Source: JAFDZW01 sp964404255 (GTDB taxonomy: Bacteria > Bacteroidota > Ignavibacteria > Palsa-1295). From it: a stretch of DNA of 64,000 bases. The DNA lies in contig CAYOJJ010000006.1 in the NCBI GenBank assembly GCA_964404255.1, forward strand, positions 62,001 through 126,000, written 5' to 3'. The notes under the pieces were generated by a model. It ran no database searches. It worked only from the letters and a program-made list of their open reading frames with translations, and was not told where the DNA came from. Every line of letters starts with the position of its first letter. Position 1 is the stretch's first letter. Positions 44,955 to 54,465 of this stretch are shown here, piece by piece. The position numbers and the translations under genes were made by a program.

Positions 44955-45881
44955 ATGATTGTAAAGAAGAATCTTAGCCGCCTGCTCGTCCTGGTGCTCC
45001 TCCTATTAACAGGCACCCTCTCGGCACAGCCGCAGAATTCTCTGCTCTGGAAGATCAGCGGCCACGGCTTAAAAAAGCCCTCGTATGTTTATGGTACGGT
45101 TCATTCCGGTGAAGCGCAAGCTTTTACTTTTAAAAAACTCATCCTTCCTTATTTAAAAGAATGCTCCATGTTCGCGGCCGAGTTAAAACTCGATGAGATA
45201 AACCCATTCACTATGCTTGGCAAATTGCAGATGCCGGGTGATACGACATTAAAAATGCTCCTGACGGAGAAAGAATATGCAAAGCTCGATCAGGTAATGC
45301 GCGATTCGTTCGGCATAGAACTCGCGATGTTTGCAACGGTGAAGCCGATCTTCCTTGCCGGTATTTTGGAAGGTGGTGGAAGCCTCGGTGATCTTGGCGG
45401 TGGCGATGAAGATGGGGCAGCGTTTCTCGATATGTACCTGATGGAGCAGGCCGAGAAATGGAAGAAAGAATGTATCGGTATCGAGACGGTCGATGAGCAG
45501 TTGGGTGCAGTCGATATGATACCGCTGAAAGAACAGGCAAAGATGCTGACGGAAGGATTGCTCGATACGGCTGCTTCAACAGGAGAGCAACTCGACGACT
45601 TGCTTACTATCTATGCGACCGGTAATCTCGATTCGCTCTATGCGTATTATAAGAAAGGCGATCTCTCCAATACCTTTAATAAAGCCGTTGTGCTCGATCG
45701 TAATCATCGTATGGCGCATCGGATCGATTCGATCATGCAATTAAAGACGATCTTCGTTGCCGTCGGGGCGTTGCATTTACCGGGTACTGAAGGCGTACTT
45801 GCACTTTTAAAGCAGCAGGGATACACGGTAGAGCCGGTCTATGATAAAAAAACAAAACCGGTAAAAACCACGAAAATCTAA
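44955..45881 (+). CDS. TraB/GumN-family protein
   Basis: 308 residues with a signal peptide (1-24, ending LSAQ). The two conserved Gly-His motifs of the family are GTVHSG (47-52) and GALHLPG near residue 275. TraB/GumN proteins are related to Tiki metalloproteases, where such residues bind metal. Periplasmic or secreted; substrate unknown. It is divergent from the YgfZ-like gene. Confidence 0.85.
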   Translation: MIVKKNLSRLLVLVLLLLTGTLSAQPQNSLLWKISGHGLKKPSYVYGTVHSGEAQAFTFKKLILPYLKECSMFAAELKLDEINPFTMLGKLQMPGDTTLKMLLTEKEYAKLDQVMRDSFGIELAMFATVKPIFLAGILEGGGSLGDLGGGDEDGAAFLDMYLMEQAEKWKKECIGIETVDEQLGAVDMIPLKEQAKMLTEGLLDTAASTGEQLDDLLTIYATGNLDSLYAYYKKGDLSNTFNKAVVLDRNHRMAHRIDSIMQLKTIFVAVGALHLPGTEGVLALLKQQGYTVEPVYDKKTKPVKTTKI

Positions 45882-45920
45882 TAGTCAAAACGGTAGCGGC
45901 GATCGTTCGTAAATTCGCCT

Positions 45921-46865
45921 ATGCTCAATTGGATATGGTTGAGCCTCGTCGTTATCGCCCTTGCCGTTGCGACAGGCCGTGACATCAGTGAGTTATCTTC
46001 CGACCGCTTCCGCAACGGATCGCCGGTCACCTTCACCGTCGTTGCTTCCAAAGCGATTGCTCCTGATAAATACAGCAGCGATGTGGTAGTGCTGCGCTCC
46101 GCACTGGCGAGCCACTACGATTCTTCGGAAATTAAAGACCTTAAAACCGATAGCCTCCGCGTCACAATAGAAAATACCGCCTCGGCTGCTACGATCACGC
46201 TTCCGGCAAATGCTATCAAGCTCTGGCAGGACATTGCCGCAGGGCAGGGCGACGATAAAAAGATCACCGGTCGCATTACCGTTAATCAGCAAAGCGGCAC
46301 GATCGCTTTTACTCCGGACCCTGTACAATTCAGAATTTTAAGCAAAGTCGTAAACGAAGGCCTATTAAAGATGGCCGATACTGCCGTGACGATCGCGCTT
46401 GGGCTTATCGGTGTCATGGCACTCTGGCTCGGCATTATGAAGATCGCCGAAGCAGCGGGGCTCGTTACTTTCCTTGCAAAACTTGCCAAACCATTAATGG
46501 TGCGACTCTTCCCGGAAGTACCACCGGAGCATCCGGCAATGGGAGCGATGCTTTCGAATATGGCAGCGAATATGCTCGGCCTGTCGAATGCGGCTACACC
46601 GCTCGGTCTTAAAGCAATGGAAGAGCTGAATAAGCTCAACCCCTACCCTGGTATTGCGACCAATGCGATGTGTATGTTCCTGACCATCAATACCAGCGCC
46701 ATTACGCTTATCCCGGCGACGGTTATTGCCATCAGGGTATCGCTCGGTTCGCACAACCCTTCCGATATTATTTTACCAACGGTCGTTGCAACTGTAATAG
46801 CTTTAACCTGCGGAGTGATCTTCAATAGATTCATTCAGCGCTTTTTCCCCGTCCAGCCGAAATGA
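45921..46865 (+). CDS. spmA: SpmA-like nucleoside-recognition (Gate-domain) membrane protein
   Basis: 314 residues. The first membrane helix (1-19) is followed by an extra outer domain of about 130 residues (AIAPDKYSSD to ILSKV), then five or so helices carrying the Gate-domain motifs GLIGVMALWLGIMKIAEAAG and NMLGLSNAATPLGLKAME. SpmA and SpmB act in spore-core dehydration in Bacillus, but homologues occur in many non-spore-formers with unknown role. It overlaps spmB by 4 nt. Confidence 0.85.
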   Translation: MLNWIWLSLVVIALAVATGRDISELSSDRFRNGSPVTFTVVASKAIAPDKYSSDVVVLRSALASHYDSSEIKDLKTDSLRVTIENTASAATITLPANAIKLWQDIAAGQGDDKKITGRITVNQQSGTIAFTPDPVQFRILSKVVNEGLLKMADTAVTIALGLIGVMALWLGIMKIAEAAGLVTFLAKLAKPLMVRLFPEVPPEHPAMGAMLSNMAANMLGLSNAATPLGLKAMEELNKLNPYPGIATNAMCMFLTINTSAITLIPATVIAIRVSLGSHNPSDIILPTVVATVIALTCGVIFNRFIQRFFPVQPK

Positions 46866-47395
46866 TCGAATTCTTAAAGATACTTTCGACGCTGGCTGTG
46901 CCGATCGTGATCGCACTGGTCGTGATCATGGGCGCGATAAAGAAGGTGAAGGTCTATGAAGAATTTGTCGAAGGGGCGAAGGATGGATTTACGACGGCGG
47001 TAAAGATCATTCCGTATCTGGTTGCTATGCTCGTTGCTATCGGTATGTTCAGAGCAAGCGGGGCGATGGATTTTTTGACTTCGTTTATCTCGCCGGTTAC
47101 TTCTGCCATTGGCTTGCCGGCTGAAGTATTTCCGCTGGCGGTTATTCGTAATCTTTCCGGTTCGGGCTCGCTTGGGCTTATGACCGATCTGATGAAGACG
47201 CATGGAGTCGATTCGTTTATCGGCCGTCTTGCTGGTGTAATGATGGGTTCGCATGAAACGACGTTTTATGTGCTGGCCGTGTATTTCGGTTCGGTCGGTG
47301 TGAAGAAAGCGCGTCATGCGCCGCTATCGGGAATCTTTGCAGATATTGTGAGTGTCGTGGTTAGTGTACTTTTGGTGAGAGCATTATTCCAGTAA
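46862..47395 (+). CDS. spmB: SpmB-like membrane protein
   Basis: 177 residues, about five helices. The Gate-domain motifs include VYEEFVEGAKDGF, NLSGSGSLG and GSHETTFYVLAVYFGSVG. It is always paired with SpmA, and the start overlaps its stop (ATGA, 46862-46865). The conserved polar residues in helices suggest a small-molecule channel or transporter. Confidence 0.9.
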   Translation: MIEFLKILSTLAVPIVIALVVIMGAIKKVKVYEEFVEGAKDGFTTAVKIIPYLVAMLVAIGMFRASGAMDFLTSFISPVTSAIGLPAEVFPLAVIRNLSGSGSLGLMTDLMKTHGVDSFIGRLAGVMMGSHETTFYVLAVYFGSVGVKKARHAPLSGIFADIVSVVVSVLLVRALFQ

Positions 47396-47400
47396 ATGCT

Positions 47401-48819
47401 ATGAAAGCCACAGCCCTGCGAATCCTTTTTCTTTTATTATTAGGCGGCCTCGGTTCTCCGGTTCTTGCGCAGAATTTAGGAGATCGTGCTCAGCCTGCTT
47501 CCGACCCAAGCCAAAAATATAATGGCGTTGGCGGCGGTCTTGGCGCCAGTATTTTTAATGGCAAGCCGTATCTGCTGGTTGCCGTTCGTCCCCAATATGA
47601 ATTCTGGGGGATGCTCGGTATCGGTATCGACGGGAATCTGCGCTTAAATGCCGATGGAAAATTCCGCAAGGAAGATTTTAGTACCTTCTATTCATATCTG
47701 CGGTGGATCAATTACATCCGCTACGGACACCCGGGTGAAGATATGTATATCCGGCTTGGCGGGCTGACGAATGTTTCCCTCGGTCATGGTACGATCGTCG
47801 ATAATTATTCCAATAACAGTTCATACGACGACCGCAAGATAGGTTTAGTAGGGCGCGCTGATGTAGGCTTTGTTGGTGTCGAAGGAGTTTCAAGCGATAT
47901 TCTGCTCAATAAGAGCCTGATCGCTGCCAGAGGATTTACGCGGCCATTCCATTTAGTACCCGGGCTTGCTAATGTATGGTTCTTCAGAAGTATTGAATTC
48001 GGTGCAACGGCTTCGTTAGATTTCGATTCGAATGCTACGCGCATCATCCCGAATCATGAACCCTACGTACGCCACTACACGGTCTATAACGGTGACAAAG
48101 CTTCCGATTCGCTTGTGATCCTTCGGGATTCGGCGCATATCGCTGCGCCACTCGCTATCTTTGGGGCGGACGCGGCTTTTATGTTTTGGAAGAGCGATAA
48201 TGTCGAAGGAAGATTGTATGGCGATTATGTAAAGATCGCTAATTTTAATGACGGGCTTGTTGCGGGATTTAGAACAAGTTTCCTGTTCGATTCAGGGTTG
48301 TTTATTGACTTCCGTCTCGAGCGTGATTTCTACCGCAATAAATTTATCCCGAACTACTATAATAGTTTTTACGAACGCGAACGCTTTAACGACGATATTC
48401 CCCCAACCGACTTTTTAACCAAGACGACGAAACTTGCCGATACCAGCGGCGGCAACGGCAATGGCTTTAAGGCCGGTACGTTTTGGGATCTTTATGGGAA
48501 GATACAGGCAGGGGTTACGTATGCTCACCTTGATAATCTGCGCCATAGCGATCTGTTGACGATCGGGCTGACCTTCCCGAATATCTGGTGGAGATTTTTC
48601 GGAGCGATCGATTATGCCAGAAGAAATATCGACGGTCCGGCAGATTATTTTGGCTTCGATGAAAATACGCAGGCCTCGGCACGATTAAGTGTACAGCCTA
48701 TAAAAATGATCACGCTGACATTGGTAGCCCGTTGGACCTGGACCCGCGACCCTGAGACCTTGCGGGTTTCACGACAAACGATTATCGAGCCAAAAGTGAG
48801 TGTTATAATACGGCTCTGA
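47401..48819 (+). CDS. Predicted outer-membrane beta-barrel protein
   Basis: 472 residues. Signal peptide (1-24, ending VLAQ), then an amphipathic beta-strand pattern with many aromatic strand ends and a final strand SVIIRL. No family recognised. It starts 5 bp after spmB and may be co-transcribed. A porin-like or structural role is possible. Its stop is separated by 1 bp from the convergent TPR gene. Confidence 0.65.
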   Translation: MKATALRILFLLLLGGLGSPVLAQNLGDRAQPASDPSQKYNGVGGGLGASIFNGKPYLLVAVRPQYEFWGMLGIGIDGNLRLNADGKFRKEDFSTFYSYLRWINYIRYGHPGEDMYIRLGGLTNVSLGHGTIVDNYSNNSSYDDRKIGLVGRADVGFVGVEGVSSDILLNKSLIAARGFTRPFHLVPGLANVWFFRSIEFGATASLDFDSNATRIIPNHEPYVRHYTVYNGDKASDSLVILRDSAHIAAPLAIFGADAAFMFWKSDNVEGRLYGDYVKIANFNDGLVAGFRTSFLFDSGLFIDFRLERDFYRNKFIPNYYNSFYERERFNDDIPPTDFLTKTTKLADTSGGNGNGFKAGTFWDLYGKIQAGVTYAHLDNLRHSDLLTIGLTFPNIWWRFFGAIDYARRNIDGPADYFGFDENTQASARLSVQPIKMITLTLVARWTWTRDPETLRVSRQTIIEPKVSVIIRL

Positions 48820-48820
48820 T

Positions 48821-50713
48821 CTAAAAAGTATCACCCCGAAGTTTACGCGCCCGCTGGCGAACTTCCGTGCAATACGGCGATTTAGGATACCGCGCTAAAA
48901 ACTCCTCATATAATTTCAATGCTCTGCCTTTTGCACCAAGCTGTCGCTCGGTGATCTCCGCTTCACGAAGTGCTGCTTTATCGACGAGCGGACTGCCCGT
49001 CATTTGCTCCTGCATCTGTTGCAGAAGCGTAATGGCATCGGTCCATTTGCCAATGGTTACTTCCAGGTCAGCGGCACGAAGCGTTGCTTCATCGGCAATA
49101 AGCGATTTCGTGTAATTCTGGCGGATCGATAAATATCCTGAGATCGCACCATTTAGATCGGAGCCAAGCCCAAGCAACTCCGACTTTGCAAATACTTTCA
49201 TGGCAGCATCGCCGGAGCCTTCGCGGTTTTCCGTGATAAGCGTTTGCAAGGCAATAGCATCGTTCGCATAATCGCTTGCCGGAACATTGATAATATCGGT
49301 GAGCATCACGAGGACACTATCGAACAATCCATCGAAATAAGCACAACGGGCGAATTCGAGAATGACATGCCGCTTGATTTCAATATCATCCTGGCGTGCA
49401 CGACGCGCGAGAAGCATCTGTAATTGAATAAGTGGCGCGCGTGCTTCCTGAGTATTCGCTCTGGTGAGACCAATCTCTTCGAGTGCGAAATAAGCAGATT
49501 TTGTCACATCATTGAGAGAGGACGAACGCTTCACTATTTGCTCGTAAATAGATTTTGCCTTATTGAGATCATGCAACTGATGAAAGGAGAGATCGCCGGC
49601 TTGCAATAGCGCACCGATCGCTACGTCGTTAGGAATAGATCCGGAAGCAAAGGTTTCGTACCGGTTTACCAGATCGCGAAGCTCGGGTTCTGCTGCGTTA
49701 CCGGAAGCGATCATGGCTTGCCGCGCTTTTAAAGAGCCAAGTTCGGCCATGAAGATCATCGATGACGTTGCAGGAGTTGACATCCCGCCTTTTGCTGCGC
49801 GCTCCATTCGCTTAACGGCTTCATCGTAAGCTATCGCGGCCGTCGGATATGCTTTTTCAGCAAGTGCCCGTTCGGCAAATTGGTAGAGCTCGATACCCGC
49901 CGAAGGATTGGCCGGCTGGCTATTATGGCTTTCAATTGCGAGATAGATCGCTAATGCTCCCTGATAATCACGCAGTTCACCGTAGCACCACCCTACTAAC
50001 CGCAACTCGGCAAATGAAGCGGAAGCGGTATCGACTTCCGAGATCACCAATTTCATGATGGTCTTACGAAGTGAACTATCGGTTGTAAACTGAGCAAGGC
50101 GTCCCTGAATGATGGCAAGATTGCTTTCATTCATTTGCAGGTAACTCAAAAATTCTTTCACTCCTTTTTTATACTCTCCGCTTCGGAAATATAATTGAGC
50201 AATTTCCGGAGTAAAGAATTCGCGCTGGGAAGTTGCATCGCGCTGACGAATGAGCAGTTCTAACGCATCGCTTTCAAAACCGGCATCGACCATCGTATTG
50301 GCAATCGTAAGCGATGAGGAATAGGGGTCGGCCTGGCCCGCTGCTTCTTCTGCTTTTTTAAAAGAAGCTAAGGCATCTGAGCGGTGATTTAATTGAGCCT
50401 GGGTGCGGCCAAGCAAGATATATAATTCGAAACTATTAACCGGTTTATTTTGGAGCAGACCGGTGATAACGGTTTCTACTTCGGAAAATTTTTTCAGCGC
50501 ATATAGTGATCGGATATATCCATCGGCGATATTGCGATCCCCGGGTTTTACCTTAAATAATTCTTCATAGAGCCGCAGGGCATTCTGGAAATCTCGCGAG
50601 CTTTCATAGACCCTCGCGAGTTGCATTTTCTGATACATTTCGGCATCGTTGGCCGGTTGGGCCTGGACAAGCGCCGCAGAAAATGCTATGAGAACTGCAA
50701 AAAAATATTTCAC
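48821..50713 (-). CDS. Secreted/periplasmic tetratricopeptide-repeat protein
   Basis: 630 residues. Signal peptide (1-18, ending VQAQ) and many TPR-type helix pairs, for example FQNALRLYEELF and KALKLYEEFLARYPKS at the C terminus, similar to YbgF/BamD-like tails. It probably scaffolds an envelope complex. It lies 23 bp after rarA, so the two may share a transcript. Confidence 0.75.
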   Translation of the reverse strand: MKYFFAVLIAFSAALVQAQPANDAEMYQKMQLARVYESSRDFQNALRLYEELFKVKPGDRNIADGYIRSLYALKKFSEVETVITGLLQNKPVNSFELYILLGRTQAQLNHRSDALASFKKAEEAAGQADPYSSSLTIANTMVDAGFESDALELLIRQRDATSQREFFTPEIAQLYFRSGEYKKGVKEFLSYLQMNESNLAIIQGRLAQFTTDSSLRKTIMKLVISEVDTASASFAELRLVGWCYGELRDYQGALAIYLAIESHNSQPANPSAGIELYQFAERALAEKAYPTAAIAYDEAVKRMERAAKGGMSTPATSSMIFMAELGSLKARQAMIASGNAAEPELRDLVNRYETFASGSIPNDVAIGALLQAGDLSFHQLHDLNKAKSIYEQIVKRSSSLNDVTKSAYFALEEIGLTRANTQEARAPLIQLQMLLARRARQDDIEIKRHVILEFARCAYFDGLFDSVLVMLTDIINVPASDYANDAIALQTLITENREGSGDAAMKVFAKSELLGLGSDLNGAISGYLSIRQNYTKSLIADEATLRAADLEVTIGKWTDAITLLQQMQEQMTGSPLVDKAALREAEITERQLGAKGRALKLYEEFLARYPKSPYCTEVRQRARKLRGDTF

Positions 50714-50736
50714 AAAAAAATGTACGAAGAACTGGT

Positions 50737-52122
50737 TTATTTGTTATTACTGGTATCTGTAGTACGATATTTTTCAGGCATAAGTTGCCCAAGGCGCTCG
50801 CGAATGGCTTTCTCGGTGCCATATTCGGTAGGATCGTAATATACTTTTTGCTCGAGCTCCGGGGGAAGACAGTTCATTTCGGAATGGGCATTTTCTTCGG
50901 AATGAGCGTATTTGTAGCCTTTATGGTAGCCCAGGTCTTTCATTAATTTGGTTGGGGCATTGCGCAAATGCAGGGGCACTTCCAGATTGGGCTGCGAACG
51001 GGCATCTTCTATAGCCGCATCGATCGCCATATAAGACGCATTCGATTTCGGAGCTGAAGCAAGATAGGCAACGACCTGAGAAAAAATGATCCGTGATTCC
51101 GGCCAGCCGACGGCCGTAACTGCCGTCCAGCAATTAGTCGCCATAACCAGTGCCATAGGGTCGGCGTTACCGATGTCTTCCGAAGCAAGAATTACCATTC
51201 TCCGGGCAATAAATTCAGGATCTTCTCCCGCTTCGATCATACGGGCAAGCCAATAGATCGCTGCATTCGGATCGGAGTTGCGCATCGACTTGATAAAAGC
51301 GCTGATAATATCGTAGTGCATTTCACCGCCTTTATCGTAGCGGGAAGCTTTGCGGCCATAAGCATTTTCAACGATCTCCTGAGTAATTACTGCCTTCTTG
51401 CCTTCTTTCGGTGCGAGCGAAACAGCCAGCTCAAGGGCTGAAAGCATCTTGCGCACATCGCCGCCGGAAAGAGCAAACAGTGATTTTTTCCCGTTTTCCT
51501 CTAAAGAAATATCGAGAGCTTTAAGCTCCGTATCTGTAGCAATAGCTTTAGTAAGCAGATTCTCTAATTGATCGGCACGAAGTGATTCAAGCACATAGAC
51601 GCGGGCACGAGAAAGCAAAGGCGAGATTACTTCGAAGGAAGGATTTTCCGTTGTAGCACCAATAAGCGTTATCGTGCCATCTTCTACAGCGCCGAGCAGT
51701 GCATCCTGCTGCGATTTCGAGAAGCGATGAATTTCATCGATAAAAAGGATGCTGCGCTTTTTGGTACGAGCATTCGCTTTACGAGCTTCATCGATGGTTT
51801 CACGAAGTTCTTTTACCCCTGATGCGATAGCCGATAAAGAAAAGAATGTACCGCCATGATAATTGGCAAGTGCACGTGCAATCGTAGTCTTGCCAGTACC
51901 AGGCGGCCCCCACAGGATCATCGAATGGATAGAGCCGGATTCTGCCATTAGCCGCAACGGCTTACCGGGACCAAGTAACTGTTCCTGGCCGGCAATATCG
52001 TCTATGGATTTCGGGCGCAGGCGTTCGGCAAGCGGGGCAAAGCGATCGACCGGAGCAGAAAGATCGCCGCCAAGCATCGGCTGCGAAAGATCCGAATATC
52101 GTTTTTGAGATGTGGTGCCCAT
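50737..52122 (-). CDS. rarA: Replication-associated recombination protein RarA (MgsA)
   Basis: 461 residues. The clamp-loader-like AAA+ domain has Walker A GPPGTGKTT, Walker B ILFIDEIHR and GATTENPSFE. The C-terminal RarA tetramerisation domain shows SRYDKGGEMHYD and AIYWLARMIEAGEDPEFI. It acts at stalled replication forks and at gaps with SSB. Near the N terminus the usual SSB- and DNA-binding region is present (LAERLRPKSIDDIAGQ). Confidence 0.95.
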   Translation of the reverse strand: MGTTSQKRYSDLSQPMLGGDLSAPVDRFAPLAERLRPKSIDDIAGQEQLLGPGKPLRLMAESGSIHSMILWGPPGTGKTTIARALANYHGGTFFSLSAIASGVKELRETIDEARKANARTKKRSILFIDEIHRFSKSQQDALLGAVEDGTITLIGATTENPSFEVISPLLSRARVYVLESLRADQLENLLTKAIATDTELKALDISLEENGKKSLFALSGGDVRKMLSALELAVSLAPKEGKKAVITQEIVENAYGRKASRYDKGGEMHYDIISAFIKSMRNSDPNAAIYWLARMIEAGEDPEFIARRMVILASEDIGNADPMALVMATNCWTAVTAVGWPESRIIFSQVVAYLASAPKSNASYMAIDAAIEDARSQPNLEVPLHLRNAPTKLMKDLGYHKGYKYAHSEENAHSEMNCLPPELEQKVYYDPTEYGTEKAIRERLGQLMPEKYRTTDTSNNK

Positions 52123-52180
52123 AACTATACCTGCAATCTACGAATAATAAGGCATTCGGTTGCAGGGAGCCCGGCTATTC

Positions 52181-54397
52181 CTAATGCTTTACGATAAACC
52201 GTACTATATCGGATGCCTCACCATTTGTCAATTCAAGAAAATAGGTACCGGAAGCAAGGGAGCTGATATTGAGTGTCAACGGGGACGTTTCCTGCCCGAT
52301 GGATGTAGCTTGCTGCTCCAAGAGAGGCTCACCAAGTATGGAGTATACGTGCACTATCGATTGTCCTGACTTTTCGGTTCTATATAGAATATGCAGTTCC
52401 GTTGAAGCCGGATTTGGATAGATACTTACTATAGAAAGGCCGGGATGCGTTGCTGGTAAATGATTCTCTACCTGTAAAACCGGGTTAATAGTATGACCTC
52501 GATAAATACGCCCGCCTTCACCACACATCCATCCCCAATAAGAAGTCGGAGCAGTTACCGATAATGCCGTTAATGAAGTATCTCCTTTCCAAAATACTCC
52601 GCCGGAAAAGGTATGTTTAATACTATCAAAGGTTACAATGCCATTAAGAGAGTCTGCATAATCGATATTGGTGGCAGATCCGACCCTGGCATAGGGATTA
52701 TAGACATATCCGGCAGGATAGACAGATAAACTATCATTGTTAAAAGTAAAAATAGCATGATCTTTTGAAATCGACCAATGATAAGGCGATAATACCCTTG
52801 AGTGAAATCCAAAAAGCGGCGGCTTGTTCGGTCCGGAGTCCAACGTATCCCAATGAGCCCCGCCATCGGTGGTTACATGCGCCTGAAGAAAATCGCTCAT
52901 TCCTACGATTATTCCAAATGATTCATTACAAAACGATACGCCACATAATGGAAAGACCACGGTATCGGTATTTAAGAAATGCTGGCGTTTCCAGGTTTGC
53001 CCGCCATCAGTAGTTTTTACTACTCCTGCTTCAGTGCCTACGGCCCAGCCGATCTTGCTTGAAGCAAAGCAAATATCATTAAACGTGATATTCGAAGAAT
53101 CGGGTATTCTCGTCCAGCTATGCCCGCGGTCGGTACTTTTTAATATGGCGGAATAATCTCCGACAGCAAAAACGGTTACGCTATCACGGAATGCAACGGC
53201 ATGAAGCGGATGATCGCTCAGTGCGAACGGAGTAGCGTCTTTCCAATGGATGCCACCATCGTCAGTAACAGCGATCATTCCACCCCAATCGCCAATAGCG
53301 ACCCCATGGAGGGTATCTCCTTTTGGAAAAGAGATGCCAAAGAACTTATGGTCAAGTGGAATTTCAGAAACATAGCGCCATACCTTTCCGCCATCGTCAC
53401 TTCTGGTAACCGTGCCTTTGGTGCCGACGGCCATTACAAAACGATCTGCATAGGTCGATAGCGCAACGAAATCCGGATAAGGAGATTGCACCCGAATTAT
53501 ACGGGCACGATCCCAACTGCTGCCATTTTCACAATAAAAAAAGCTGCTGGTATCGCCGACCATTGTTTGCTGGCCGTTCGGAAATACTCCAACTTCGTTT
53601 ATGGATTTTGGGCCATATACTTTCGTTGTATCCCAGGAGAAAGTGGAAAACCAGCTTCTTCCCTGATCGGTCGTTTGTAGTAATAAGCGTCGAGCTTTAT
53701 TTAAGAGTACGGTCGCAATAGTATCGGTTTGAAAAGCAATGTCAATAATAGGGTAGGGTGTAGAGATTCTTCGGAACGACCATTGTTTGCCGGTATTACT
53801 TATAATAGCGAGAGAGGCTCCGCCATACGAATCAAAGGGCGTATTATAAGCCAATGCTACCGAGCCATCCGATAACGCTTTTATCGTGACAATATGATTG
53901 ACTGCCTCATTATACAGTCGTTTCCAGCTACCCCCTCCATCGGTCGTAATAAAAAGATATTGCGAATCTATAATAACATAGCTCACCAATGAGCTGACCA
54001 TAAGTACTTTACTATATTTCCACGGTATTGGAGGGAGTGGCAGCGAAAGGGTATTCCAGCTATAACCGCCATTAGTAGTTTTTAAAATAGTGGTGCTCCC
54101 GGCTATCATGCCGGTATCTGCTGAAATAAAAGAAAGCGAGAAAAAAGAATTTTTTACTTTAGGTACTAATGGAATGACGGGGGAGGCAATATTCCACACC
54201 GTACCGGAATCCGTCATACGAATAAAGGAATTTCCATCACCAACGGCATAGGCCGTCGTGGCATTGATCATTTGAATATCATAGAGATCTTTGGAAAAAT
54301 TATTGGGGTTCTGTAATTCCCAGGTGGTGGTTTGAGCGGAAGCCTCGGCAAGAAAGCCGTACAACAGGGCGACCAACAGGATGAACCAATGTTTCAT
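52181..54397 (-). CDS. Ycf48/BNR-like repeat protein with T9SS sorting domain
   Basis: 738 residues. Signal peptide (1-21), about ten BNR-type blades with DGG.(S/H/T)W turns such as TTDGGGSW and KTTDGGQTW, and a type A T9SS C-terminal domain from VSIYPNPASTELHI. The fold resembles the photosystem II assembly factor Ycf48, but bacteria of this kind use it as a generic secreted propeller. A paralogue of the same length and design lies directly upstream, and the genes are 68 bp apart. Confidence 0.85.
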   Translation of the reverse strand: MKHWFILLVALLYGFLAEASAQTTTWELQNPNNFSKDLYDIQMINATTAYAVGDGNSFIRMTDSGTVWNIASPVIPLVPKVKNSFFSLSFISADTGMIAGSTTILKTTNGGYSWNTLSLPLPPIPWKYSKVLMVSSLVSYVIIDSQYLFITTDGGGSWKRLYNEAVNHIVTIKALSDGSVALAYNTPFDSYGGASLAIISNTGKQWSFRRISTPYPIIDIAFQTDTIATVLLNKARRLLLQTTDQGRSWFSTFSWDTTKVYGPKSINEVGVFPNGQQTMVGDTSSFFYCENGSSWDRARIIRVQSPYPDFVALSTYADRFVMAVGTKGTVTRSDDGGKVWRYVSEIPLDHKFFGISFPKGDTLHGVAIGDWGGMIAVTDDGGIHWKDATPFALSDHPLHAVAFRDSVTVFAVGDYSAILKSTDRGHSWTRIPDSSNITFNDICFASSKIGWAVGTEAGVVKTTDGGQTWKRQHFLNTDTVVFPLCGVSFCNESFGIIVGMSDFLQAHVTTDGGAHWDTLDSGPNKPPLFGFHSRVLSPYHWSISKDHAIFTFNNDSLSVYPAGYVYNPYARVGSATNIDYADSLNGIVTFDSIKHTFSGGVFWKGDTSLTALSVTAPTSYWGWMCGEGGRIYRGHTINPVLQVENHLPATHPGLSIVSIYPNPASTELHILYRTEKSGQSIVHVYSILGEPLLEQQATSIGQETSPLTLNISSLASGTYFLELTNGEASDIVRFIVKH

Positions 54398-54465
54398 AGT
54401 ACCGATGCAGGGATACGATGATAGTAAAACTATCGTCGCAGGCGAAAGTTACAATGCCGAGCCCT

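Noticed and set aside
52130..52166. CCTGCAA/TTGCAGG inverted repeat upstream of rarA
   Set aside because: The 7-bp arms are 23 bp apart, and such pairs are expected by chance.
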